From assembly GCA_020637755.1 (NCBI GenBank), contig JACKJW010000017.1, positions 1-61,820 on the forward strand: a stretch of DNA of 61,820 nucleotides, given 5' to 3'. The notes under the pieces are model-generated. The model was not told the DNA's origin and ran no database searches. It was given only the letters and a program-made list of their open reading frames with translations. Positions 18,893 through 26,776 of this stretch are shown here, in pieces (the first letter of the stretch is position 1; every line of letters begins with the position of its first letter). Source of the stretch: Brucellaceae bacterium. Its GTDB lineage: Bacteria > Pseudomonadota > Alphaproteobacteria > Rhizobiales > Rhizobiaceae. The position numbers and the translations under genes are program-made.

Positions 18893-19394
18893 CCCAGGCA
18901 CCTAATGTTCCTGTTTTGTTCTTGATAAGCTTCCATCGTTGCAGAGTCGAGTCCCCCGGCGCCCTGCCGGGATCCGGCAGGGGTGTACAGTGCCATCTTG
19001 TTTCAGCCGCGGGGCAGCCGGAGCCATCGGCGATCAGACAAAGGCCCGTCGTTCGCCCGGCCTGCGCAGCCAGTTGCAGCCTGCGTCCGGCCGTCAGGTT
19101 GAGGGGGGCCACCAGTTCCATCACCACCAGCGCAATAACCCCGTCGCGCAGAGCCTCCTCGGCTGCGGCCAGAACCTCGGCCTGATCCTTGGCCTGAACC
19201 AGCAAAAGCTGCGACGGGTCGAAATAATGCGCAAGACCCTCGGGATTGACGGTCCCGGATTGCCAGGCCGGGCGAACCCATAGGGTGCTGCCGGCCTGTG
19301 CGGCTGCAACAGCAGCCAGGCCGATTGCCGACGGCCCGCAGGCTTCGTGGACGCGGGCAGGCCGAAGGGGAAAGGCTGTCATCCGTTGTGGCAT
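18834..19394 (-). CDS. imuA: ImuA, RecA-like mutasome accessory protein
   Basis: 186 residues, first gene of the imuA-imuB-dnaE2 cassette. The N-terminal FPLRPARVHEACGPSAIGLA, then STLWVRPAW, NPEGLAHYFDP, LLLVQAKDQAEVLAAAEEAL and ALVVMELVAPLNLTAGRRLQLAAQ are typical of the short alphaproteobacterial ImuA. The C-terminus WKLIKNKTGTLGAWDVRWN matches the conserved tail. A second ATG (19382, MTAFPLRPA) may be the true start; neither has a good ribosome-binding site. Its 3' end overlaps imuB by 59 bases. The upstream region ends about 100 bases away at the island junction (19496), so island insertion may have separated imuA from whatever lay beyond the tRNA-Thr. Confidence 0.88.
   Translation of the reverse strand: MPQRMTAFPLRPARVHEACGPSAIGLAAVAAAQAGSTLWVRPAWQSGTVNPEGLAHYFDPSQLLLVQAKDQAEVLAAAEEALRDGVIALVVMELVAPLNLTAGRRLQLAAQAGRTTGLCLIADGSGCPAAETRWHCTPLPDPGRAPGDSTLQRWKLIKNKTGTLGAWDVRWNAEAHRLIMVSPAGQ
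18907..18921 (-). promoter_or_regulatory. LexA (SOS) box ahead of imuB, inside imuA
   Basis: GTTC-CTGTTTT-GTTC on the plus strand (GAAC-N7-GAAC on the coding strand) is an exact match to the alphaproteobacterial LexA direct-repeat operator. It lies within the last codons of imuA and 15 bases before the imuB ATG. I found no exact GTTC-N7-GTTC site upstream of imuA itself. Confidence 0.7.
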
Positions 19395-19495
19395 GGAATG
19401 AAAATAGCGGCTGGAGCGGGAGACTTCAAACGGGTTCCATACGCGAGAAAGCGGCAGCCGCCCGGCACATTCTTCCCAAACCGCTCAAGGAAAGA

Positions 19496-19509
19496 GTGGT
19501 GCCGCTTGC
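19496..19509. repeat. attR-like copy of the tRNA-Thr 3' end
   Basis: Fourteen bases identical to 27500-27513, 13 of them the tRNA 3' end including CCA. The flanks also share a GGAAAG block just before the repeat, allowing a two-base offset. No intact tRNA is present at this end. Confidence 0.65.
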
Positions 19510-19686
19510 CGGCATTTCTTAGCCTCCCCCTGACAGAACATACCTGAGCAAAATATCGGCTATAAAACAGTTATTTGTAGTTCATGCCGAACCGCGATGA
19601 ACACAGTTGAGCAGGGCTCCGCATTTTAAAAGGTGGGCTATAAGGTAGCTGGAAAGGGTGGGCCAGAAGGTGGGATACGCTGTGCG

Positions 19687-19980
19687 ATGATCTACAACGC
19701 ACTCAATCCCATGACGGCCAAAGGCCCGAGCGCGGGCAAATATGCCGATGGCCAGGGTCTCTGGCTGGTCAAGCGCACCAAGTTTGCAGGCAAATGGATC
19801 CTGCGATTTGTCGTGAATGGCAAGCGCAGGGAAATGGGATTGGGGCCATGGCCTGACGTAGCTTTGGCCGAAGCGCGCGAGAATGCAGCCGAAGCGCGGC
19901 GGAAGCTGCGGGACGGCATTGATCCAATCGGCGAAAGGGAAGCGGCCGGCCGCTCGGTGGGGCGCTCAGCTACTCCCTGA
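19687..19980 (+). pseudogene. truncated P4-type tyrosine integrase (N-terminal arm domain only)
   Basis: 97 residues from ATG 19687, inside the left island border. The segment LNPMTAKGPSAGKYADGQGLWL, then WILRFVVNGKRREMGLGP and LAEARENAAEARRKLRDGIDPI, is the arm-binding DUF4102 domain of P4-like integrases. These enzymes normally have about 400 residues with a C-terminal R-H-R-Y catalytic domain; here the frame ends after the arm domain and I see no catalytic part in the following 260 bases. It is therefore a non-functional remnant marking the island end. A longer open frame begins at 19633. Confidence 0.8.
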
Positions 19981-20244
19981 TCGTTGGACAGTTTCCGGCC
20001 TGAATCTGTCTTTCGTCGAGAGATTTCTATCTCTGTGCCGCAGCCTGCGTCCCGGATATTCGCCAGAAGCGCTCTCTCCAGGGATCCTCGACGATCCGGA
20101 GGCAACGGTTGAAGCAAGCAGGTTACCGACGCATGAATTGACAACTTTGTCACAATCCCGACGCGTAACGGACCGGTTGCCGGACGACCCAGGGTCAGGA
20201 CCCATTGATCCGGTCAAACCAGGCCGGGTGGACGATCGAGAGGG
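19981..20244. other. intergenic remnant, no gene recognised
   Basis: Follows the integrase fragment inside the island. Several short frames are open on both strands, but none shows a recognisable family, start signal or repeat. Likely debris from the deletion that removed the rest of the integrase. Confidence 0.4.
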
Positions 20245-20547
20245 TCAAGCGCCGCCGGTTTCCCAAATGCCGACCCCGGCGATTTCAGTTTTCGACGGTT
20301 CCGCCAGGCTTCCGGCTTGCCGGTCCCATTGGATCCGGATGCGGTCGATCGCCGCCATGGCTTCAACCTTTGAGTTCCAGACCGCAACCACCGTCCAGCT
20401 GCCGTCTTCATTTGGAACGTGGGCTGTGCTGATCAAACCCTCGATTTCCTCAGGCCGGATTTTTGCGCGCATTTCACGCTCGAATTCGGCCTGATCGATT
20501 TCAGGTTTCAGCCGATAAGTCGTCCTGCGAATAAACATGCCTGTCAT
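20245..20547 (-). CDS. small conserved-looking protein, possible dimeric alpha/beta-barrel
   Basis: 100 residues, last gene of the sulfatase-TRAP-TAXI cluster, 52 bases downstream of the TAXI gene and on the same strand. The layout (FIRRTTYRLKPEIDQAEFE, a helix EMRAKIRPEEIEGL, then a strand SWTVVAVWNSKVEAMAAIDR) resembles the small ferredoxin-like ABM or stress-responsive A/B-barrel fold: strand, helix, two strands with an aromatic, then a second helix. I do not recognise the exact family and see no catalytic residues. Start ATG 20547 is weak for ribosome binding; ATG 20538 is an alternative. Its position suggests a role with the imported substrate, which is inference. Confidence 0.6.
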   Translation of the reverse strand: MTGMFIRRTTYRLKPEIDQAEFEREMRAKIRPEEIEGLISTAHVPNEDGSWTVVAVWNSKVEAMAAIDRIRIQWDRQAGSLAEPSKTEIAGVGIWETGGA

Positions 20548-20599
20548 TCCGATTGTGAAGGACCCGGACCGCTCAGCGGCCCGGCTCCATCAGATTGGC

Positions 20600-21574
20600 C
20601 TACTTCAACGCCCCGACTTCGCGGTAATAGCGGGCGGCACCGGGATGCAGTGGCATGTCCGCAAGCGATTGAACAGCATACTCGATCGACAAGGCCTTCG
20701 CCCACGGCGCATCTGACGTGATGGTGGCCGCATTGTCCCAGAAGGCCTTGGTGATCTTGTAGACAGTTTCCTCATCGAGATCGGCGCGTACGCCGATGCC
20801 AACGGCCGTATCGTTCGACTTTACGGGTTCCTTGTTGACCTGGTTCTTGTACTGGCCTGCTGGAATTTCGGCGCGATAGCGGAACTTGCCGAGAAATTTG
20901 TCAACGGCTTCTCCCTGATCACTTTCGGGACCGATGAAGCGGATGCTCTCGGTCTCGGTAAACTGGATGAATTGCTGGCACGGATCGATGCAGCCGTTGA
21001 CATACATGTCGACCTTGCCGTCCTGGAATGCCTGGAAGCCGGTAGCCCAGTTGGCGGTGATTGCTTCGTAGTCCCGGCCGACTTTCAAGCCCGTCGTTGC
21101 TTCGATCCAGCCCGCAGCCGCATTGAATGCGCCCCCTCCGGCCGGTCCGAGAAAAACGGTCGCGCCTTGCAGGTCATCAAGCAGCTGGATATCGCTGTCG
21201 CCGCGAACGGCGTAGTGGTACTGGCCGTAGGGGAACCACATGATGAGAGCGAGGTTCTTGGCAAGCTGTGGAGCATCAGACTCGTTCTTGTACATCGCCG
21301 CTCCCTTGGAAATGAACTGGAAGATGGTGGGTGATGCCATGTACATGTCGAGATTGCCCTTGGCAGTCTCGATCTGATGGACGGTCGCTGCGCCCCCGCC
21401 GGCAACTTCGATATCGATGCCGTCGACATGGGCATTCACGACATTTGCGAAGGTCGCCATGGTGATGGCCTGGCCAAGGCTTGGCTCGATGGTCGCCATT
21501 TTCAGTGTTTCCGCATAGGCAGTGCTTGTTGCAAATGTCAGGGCAAGGGTTGTCGCTACGGTGAAGTTTCGCAT
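20600..21574 (-). CDS. TAXI-family TRAP transporter solute-binding protein
   Basis: 324 residues from ATG 21574 with AGGAGG upstream; the longer open frame to 21907 is not supported. Residues 1-21 are a signal peptide (MRNFTVATTLALTFATSTAYA), so it is periplasmic. The body shows the NMT1/TAXI-like binding fold: LKMATIEPSLGQAITM, VEVAGGG-like ligand loop (DIEVAGGGAATVHQIE), GNLDMYMASPTIFQF, LIMWFPYGQYHYAVRGDS, LGPAGGGAFNAA, and a C-terminal YYREVGALK, close to the usual TAXI ending. It captures an organic anion for the fused permease encoded 35 bases upstream. Ligand unknown; the linked hydrolase suggests a sulfated or phospho-ester compound. Confidence 0.88.
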   Translation of the reverse strand: MRNFTVATTLALTFATSTAYAETLKMATIEPSLGQAITMATFANVVNAHVDGIDIEVAGGGAATVHQIETAKGNLDMYMASPTIFQFISKGAAMYKNESDAPQLAKNLALIMWFPYGQYHYAVRGDSDIQLLDDLQGATVFLGPAGGGAFNAAAGWIEATTGLKVGRDYEAITANWATGFQAFQDGKVDMYVNGCIDPCQQFIQFTETESIRFIGPESDQGEAVDKFLGKFRYRAEIPAGQYKNQVNKEPVKSNDTAVGIGVRADLDEETVYKITKAFWDNAATITSDAPWAKALSIEYAVQSLADMPLHPGAARYYREVGALK

Positions 21575-21609
21575 CGTGTTTCCTCCTGTTTGAATGCGTC
21601 TTGTTGAGT

Positions 21610-23721
21610 TCAGTGCGCGGTTGCAGATTTGTCTTTTGCCTGTCGTGACGTGAGAGCGATGAGGCCAAGCCCGATGACAGCAGCGGGCCCGGCAATCAGG
21701 TATTGCGGGAACAGGACTGCCACCCCGAGTGCCCCGCGCACCAGACGTTGGCCAGCGCCCAGACGTGCCCGGTCGAAACCGGCAAGGGCCGAACAGATGA
21801 GCCACATCGCCAAGGTAAACGCGCCAACGATCCAGAAGAAATCGAGCCAGGAGACCGTCGAAATATCGATCATGGCACGGCTCGACACCCGCTCTTCGCC
21901 AAACCATTCAAACAGGACCTGAAGCTTGTACAGGACGGCCGGATGGTAGACGAAAACGAAGGGAATGATGAAACCGGCCAAAGCGATCTTCGCGGCTTCG
22001 AACCCGGTTTTGATCGGGTCGGCACCGGCAATGGGAGCGGCTGCAAAGGCAGCGAGTGCGACCGGCGGCGTCACCGTCGACATCATTGCAAACACGACAA
22101 CGAAGAGATGCAGCGTCAGGGGCGCCAGCCCCACCGTATCGATTCCCGATGACAGTGCGATCACGATGATGAAATAGGTGGCGCCGGGCGGCAGCCCCAT
22201 CCCCAGGATGATGGCGCCGAACGCGACAACCAGCAGCACCAGCGGAAGCGGTCCGCTTGCCACCTGGGCAAGCAGTAGCGACAGCCGGCCGGCGAAGCCG
22301 GAAGTCTGGATCAAGCCGACAATCAGACCGATGGCGGTAACGATGATCACGATTGAAGCCGCCATGCGGCCGGCCTCGACGAAGGCGTGCCAAAGCCGGC
22401 TGCGGGAGCGGAAGTCCGGGAACAGGACCGCAGATGCGGTCAGGGCAACCACCAAACCATAGAAGCCGGCAGTCGGAACCGAGGGTTGCGCAAACAGAAA
22501 ATAGCTCAACGTCCCCAGCGGCATGACGAAGACCAGGCATTGTACCCATTCTTGACCGGTGAGCTTCGGCCGGGCCGAGGCAGGCAAGGCACCAATCCCG
22601 AGCTTTCTTGCCTCGAAATAGACCGCGAGAAACGTTCCGAGGTAGTAGAAAATGGCCGGCATGATGGCAGCAACGACGATGTAGCGGTATTCCAGGCCGA
22701 TCTGGCCGGCCACAAAAAAGGCGACGACACCCATGACCGGCGGCATGATCTGTCCACCGGAGGAAGCAGCGGCTTCCACCGCTCCGGCAAATGCCGGCTT
22801 GAAACCGGAGCGGCGGATCACCGGAATGGTCATCACGCCGGTTGAGACGACGTTCGAGATCGCCGCACCACTAAGTGTTCCAAACAGAGCCGACGAGGCG
22901 ATCGCCGCATGGGCGGCGCCGCCGGTAAGGCCACCGGTCAGCCGGTTTGCGATCTTCATCAACAGGTCTCCCGCCCCGGACGCCATCAGAACCGCGCCAA
23001 AGACGATGAAGATCAGGACGTTGCCGGTAACAACCTGGATCGGCTGCCCAAACATTCCGCCGGTTTGTGCCCAGAACTGAAGAATCATCTGGCGGAAATT
23101 CTGACCGAATGTTGCATCCGATCCAGCCAGGATGCCGGTCCAGTCGGGCAGCCATCCCTTGACGAAGAAATAGACCATCCAGAACAGGCAGAAGGTCACG
23201 ATGAACCCGCCGAAGAGCCGATAGGTCAGGTAGAGGGTGATCGCCGTTGCGAGCGGGAACATGACGTAATCGATCGGACGCGCCGACGGAAGGATGCCGG
23301 CATCGGATCCGAAAATCGCAATGATCCAGCTGCAGAATGCGGCTATGGCCAGCAGCGTCATTGAAATGTTGACGATGCGCAGGCCGGGCCTGCGGTGCAG
23401 GGTCAGCAGCGTGATTGTGAAGGATAGAACAATCGGCAGGCCGAGGATGAGCCCGGTTGGCAGCAGAAAGCCTTGTTCAAATGCCCGATAGCCGGCGCCG
23501 AGCCAGTTTTCGCGCAGGACCACACGTTGGTCACGGCGGCTCAGTTCCTCAAAGCCGGGGGTCATGACCTGAATCAGCCAGTGGATGAACTGGCTGATCG
23601 GGCCTGAAGCAGAATAGATCACGACGACGGCGACGAAAATCACCGCGACTACGTCAGCGATGTGCTTGTCGACCAGCGGGTTCGTGCCGGGCCGCTGCGC
23701 CGGGCCGATATCAGTCGTCAT
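21610..23721 (-). CDS. TRAP transporter fused permease (4TM/12TM DctQM-type)
   Basis: 703 residues with about 16-18 hydrophobic segments. The N-terminal third corresponds to the small four-helix DctQ-like part and extra helices. The rest is the large DctM part with its signatures GDLLMKIANRLTGGLTGGAA, LFGTLSGAAISNVVSTGVMTIP and VEAAASSGGQIMPPVMG. This fused form is the usual partner of TAXI binding proteins and uses an ion gradient for uptake through the inner membrane. Start ATG 23721 has GGGAGG upstream and overlaps the sulfatase stop by 11 bases, so the two are translationally coupled. The TAXI gene follows 35 bases downstream. Confidence 0.93.
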   Translation of the reverse strand: MTTDIGPAQRPGTNPLVDKHIADVVAVIFVAVVVIYSASGPISQFIHWLIQVMTPGFEELSRRDQRVVLRENWLGAGYRAFEQGFLLPTGLILGLPIVLSFTITLLTLHRRPGLRIVNISMTLLAIAAFCSWIIAIFGSDAGILPSARPIDYVMFPLATAITLYLTYRLFGGFIVTFCLFWMVYFFVKGWLPDWTGILAGSDATFGQNFRQMILQFWAQTGGMFGQPIQVVTGNVLIFIVFGAVLMASGAGDLLMKIANRLTGGLTGGAAHAAIASSALFGTLSGAAISNVVSTGVMTIPVIRRSGFKPAFAGAVEAAASSGGQIMPPVMGVVAFFVAGQIGLEYRYIVVAAIMPAIFYYLGTFLAVYFEARKLGIGALPASARPKLTGQEWVQCLVFVMPLGTLSYFLFAQPSVPTAGFYGLVVALTASAVLFPDFRSRSRLWHAFVEAGRMAASIVIIVTAIGLIVGLIQTSGFAGRLSLLLAQVASGPLPLVLLVVAFGAIILGMGLPPGATYFIIVIALSSGIDTVGLAPLTLHLFVVVFAMMSTVTPPVALAAFAAAPIAGADPIKTGFEAAKIALAGFIIPFVFVYHPAVLYKLQVLFEWFGEERVSSRAMIDISTVSWLDFFWIVGAFTLAMWLICSALAGFDRARLGAGQRLVRGALGVAVLFPQYLIAGPAAVIGLGLIALTSRQAKDKSATAH

Positions 23722-25384
23722 GGCATTCCTCCCTCGCCGTGAGGTCTTCGAGATAGACCCGCCTTACGGTGCCGCGATATTTTTCCGTCAATTCGGACGC
23801 CACTTCGCTGCCATCCACGAGAAATGGCAAAATCCCCTTGCGCAGCGACGCCCCCCTTGCATCACGGATGTCGTCATCGGACATGGTCACACGCTGTGAC
23901 ATCCGGCGGCCCCATTGGCCAAGGAAGCCGTACATCCGTTCGATCTCGCCAGCGTGAGCATCGCCAGCACCCAAATCCACGAACTCATCCGGGTCGGTTT
24001 CCAGGTCGAAGAGCATGGGGCGGAAACCGCCCTCGAAGTGAACGAGCTTCCATCGTCCGTCGAGCACCATGAACATGCGCGCATCACGGGGTGCTACACC
24101 GAGAACCTCGGCACGCGGCGTGACGGAATAATCATATTCGCTGATGACGAATTCACGCCAGTTTTCCGGCGTTTCTCCCCTGATCCAGGGCATCAGCGAA
24201 TGCCCCTCGACGACATGTGCCGGCACCTTGCCGCCCGCCGCATCAATGAACGTCGCCGCCAGATCGATCGCCTCGACCAGCGCGTCGCAGGCCGTGCCGC
24301 GCGTCGCATCGGCCTCGGCTCGTGGATCGAATACGATCAACGGGATCTTGACGCTGGCCTCGTGGAAGAAGTCCTTCTCGCCCAGCCAATGATCACCCAG
24401 ATAATCACCGTGATCGGACGTCAGCACGATCATTGTATCGTCCATCTTGCCCGTCGCGTCGAGGTGATCGAGCAGGCGGCCAAGCTGGTCGTCGCACTGC
24501 TTGATCAGCCCCATATAGGCGGGGATCACCTTGTCGCGCACATCCTGGCGCTTGAACGCCTGGGCTACCCGCGTCTTGTGATAGGCGTCGAGCACCGGAT
24601 GCGGTGAAACCAGCTCGGACGGGTGACGGGACGGCGCCAAAATCTGGTTGCGCCCGAACATGTCATGATACGGCGCCGGCACGATGTAGGGCCAATGCGG
24701 CTTGATGAACGAGACATGCGCGCACCAGGGGCCCTTTGTGGCGTCGATAAAGCGTATCGCCTCGGAGGTCAGCCAAGGCGTCTCGCTGTCTTCCTCGCGA
24801 ATATTGGCTGGCTTGTCCGCGTTCATGAACATCCAGCCAGAAGCGATCTGGTCATCATTTACGCCGGCATTTGCGTAGTCTGCCCAGGGGTTTTCGCTCT
24901 CATAGCCCTTGGCCTTGAGGTACTCATTGTAGGGCGAGCGCTTGGCGTCGTAGAATCCGTCGGGGCCCATCCCCCAAAGCCCATCATCGCGCGCCCATGC
25001 ATCAAAGCCGCAATCGGCCTGGCGAGCCCCGATCACGCTGTCGGGCGACAGGCCGAGACGCTGCATGCCCTTGGCGTCAGCCTTCATGTGCGTTTTTCCA
25101 AGCAGCCAGCAAGCCATTCCGAGGTCGCGCAGATGATCTCCGAGCGTGATCTCGCCGACGCGCAAGGGAAAGCCGTTCCACTGGGCGCCGTGCGACGACA
25201 CGTAGCGGCCGGTGTAGAAACTCATGCGCGATGCGCCGCAGATCGGCGACTGCACATATGCGTTGGTGAAACGAACTCCCCGCGCTGCCACGCGATCGAA
25301 GTTCGGTGTGTGCAAGTGCGGGTGTCCGGCACAGCTCAGATAGTCGAACCGAAGCTGGTCGTACATCACGAAAAGGATATTCAT
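23711..25384 (-). CDS. cytosolic sulfatase-family hydrolase (arylsulfatase / phosphonate monoester hydrolase-like)
   Basis: 557 residues with no signal peptide (MNILFVMYDQLRFDYLSC), so it acts in the cytoplasm. Alkaline-phosphatase-superfamily features: metal ligands D9/Q10; the formylglycine motif C49-G-A-S-R53 in SPICGASRMSFYTGR; GKTHMK with K97 and H99; VLTSDHGDYLGDH around residue 320; and LGEKDFFHEASVKIPLIVFDPR. The motif is C-x-A-x-R rather than the common C-x-P-x-R, and a formylglycine-generating enzyme must be supplied from elsewhere. The LGEKDFFHE region fits the phosphonate monoester hydrolase/choline-sulfatase-like subgroup. First structural gene of the operon with the TRAP genes, suggesting cleavage of an imported ester. 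Confidence 0.88.
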   Translation of the reverse strand: MNILFVMYDQLRFDYLSCAGHPHLHTPNFDRVAARGVRFTNAYVQSPICGASRMSFYTGRYVSSHGAQWNGFPLRVGEITLGDHLRDLGMACWLLGKTHMKADAKGMQRLGLSPDSVIGARQADCGFDAWARDDGLWGMGPDGFYDAKRSPYNEYLKAKGYESENPWADYANAGVNDDQIASGWMFMNADKPANIREEDSETPWLTSEAIRFIDATKGPWCAHVSFIKPHWPYIVPAPYHDMFGRNQILAPSRHPSELVSPHPVLDAYHKTRVAQAFKRQDVRDKVIPAYMGLIKQCDDQLGRLLDHLDATGKMDDTMIVLTSDHGDYLGDHWLGEKDFFHEASVKIPLIVFDPRAEADATRGTACDALVEAIDLAATFIDAAGGKVPAHVVEGHSLMPWIRGETPENWREFVISEYDYSVTPRAEVLGVAPRDARMFMVLDGRWKLVHFEGGFRPMLFDLETDPDEFVDLGAGDAHAGEIERMYGFLGQWGRRMSQRVTMSDDDIRDARGASLRKGILPFLVDGSEVASELTEKYRGTVRRVYLEDLTAREECHDD

Positions 25385-25471
25385 CCCACCTCATCCTCCC
25401 GACGGGTGCCATCCGGTGCGCAGGCATCCAATGGAAACCTAGCGCCTGACCGCGGCCCTGTGGAGAACAGG

Positions 25472-25492
25472 CAACTTTATGCATATAAGTTG
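25472..25492. promoter_or_regulatory. near-palindromic AT-rich operator candidate upstream of the sulfatase operon
   Basis: CAACTT-TATGCATA-T-AAGTTG: six-base arms around a perfect TATGCATA core, offset by one base. It lies between the LysR stop and the sulfatase start (about 90 bases upstream of the ATG), the expected place for the operon's regulator to bind. Confidence 0.4.
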
Positions 25493-25495
25493 GAT

Positions 25496-26400
25496 TTATC
25501 GCCCAGCCAGTTCGCTGTACGCTACATGGCGTACGCAATCGCAGAAATGCAGCTGCGCGGGCGTTGGCGGCCGCTCCGATGAGGTGATGGTCGATATCTG
25601 GGCGGGCAAAAGCGGTTCATCGATCTCGATGCTCCGGATACGCCAGTTGGCCAAGGTCTGCTCCAGGAGCAAGCCGGGAAAGGTGCACAGGAAATCGCTG
25701 TCTTGGAGCAGAGACAGGATGCTCTGGATGGAATCCGATGTGACGACGGGTGTAGGAGGCAGGAGGCCGCGCTGGATGAAATGTTGCTGCAGCGACGCCA
25801 CGCGGGATGGTGTCCCGATCAGCAACCAGTCGCCGGCTGCGAGATCGCCGAGTGTTTTGGCGCCGGTCCATCGTGAGCCCAAGCCGGTAATGATGACGAC
25901 CGGCGTTTCAATCAGTCGCTCGACCGCCAGACCGATCGCGTCGGCCGGTTTTGGTTCGGGTCCGATGACGATATCAACGGCACCATCACGCACCGGCGCA
26001 AATGCCATCGGCTCGTGACCGCCGGAAATCTGCACCTGGACGCAGGGATAACGCCTGCGAAATCGCTTGATCGTCGCGGGGATGATCCGGTTGGCGGCAA
26101 GCGGAGACACGGTCACATTGAGGCGGCCTGTGCCGCTTCCTATGCGCTGATCGACATCTTCCTGCATCTTGATCAGTTCTGCCTGGATGCGGCCGGCCCG
26201 CTGAAGAATGATCCTGCCTTCCTCCGTCGCGGTAACACCATTCGGCGAACGCTTGAAAATCGCTGCGCCCAGCTCGCTTTCTGCTTTGCGCAGGGCTTGG
26301 GTCAATGCGGGCTGGGTCTTGCCCAGACGCTTGGACGCCGCGCGCAAGCTGCCGGTTTATCTATCGCGAGCAACATCTCGACTTGCTGTAGGCTGATCAC
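25496..26400 (-). pseudogene. LysR-family regulator, frameshifted near codon 14
   Basis: The uninterrupted frame from 26347 (283 residues from a TTG) lacks the first part of the winged helix: it opens RAASKRLGKTQPALTQALRKAE, the recognition helix. Upstream, GTG 26400 with AAGGGAGAAGG before it encodes ISLQQVEMLLAID in the next frame, exactly the missing LysR start. The frames join at GATAAACCGGC (minus strand, near 26360); one extra A would give ...AIDKTGSLRAASKRL, a perfect LysR helix, and a 301-residue protein. So it is either a one-base deletion in an A run or a sequencing error. The effector-binding domain looks intact. It precedes the sulfatase-TRAP operon on the same strand and was probably its regulator. 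Confidence 0.8.
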
Positions 26401-26776
26401 GGCCTTCTCCCTTGCCCTGAGCCATTAGTGCCTGACAAACGCGGATCAGTCCATTTCTGGCGGATGAGGAAAAGCCCACTTCAGAAGCAACATGGCATCA
26501 TATGCCCTACGGTTCGACGTTTCTTGGCGAGCGCGGGAAGGTTCCGTTTCTGTGCGCAAGCAAACCGATGGCTGGAAGCCGGCAATCCGACCGGAGCGAA
26601 CGGCAACTGTTGGGGCGATTGCCTTGGCCGCCGAATATCAGAAATGAGGGCGCGAAGCGGACACGGGTTTGATTGCATACGAACCAAAGCACCCAGGTGT
26701 GCTGGCAGTCCAAATCAATCGACTGGGTGTAGCAGAATGTGGCCTCTTGTGCCGAATTTGGCGAATGATCAGGCGT
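26401..26776. other. gene-free stretch inside the island
   Basis: Between the LysR start and the integrase remnant. Open frames on both strands are short or start without signals. The plus-strand frame includes FRFCAQANRWLEAGNPTGANG, which I associate, from memory and without certainty, with spurious ORFs from a dispersed repeat in alphaproteobacteria. No gene can be supported. Confidence 0.35.

Noticed and set aside
19586..19599. GAAC-CGCGAT-GAAC as a LexA box for imuA
   Set aside because: Spacer is six rather than seven bases and it lies beyond the island junction, about 190 bases from imuA.
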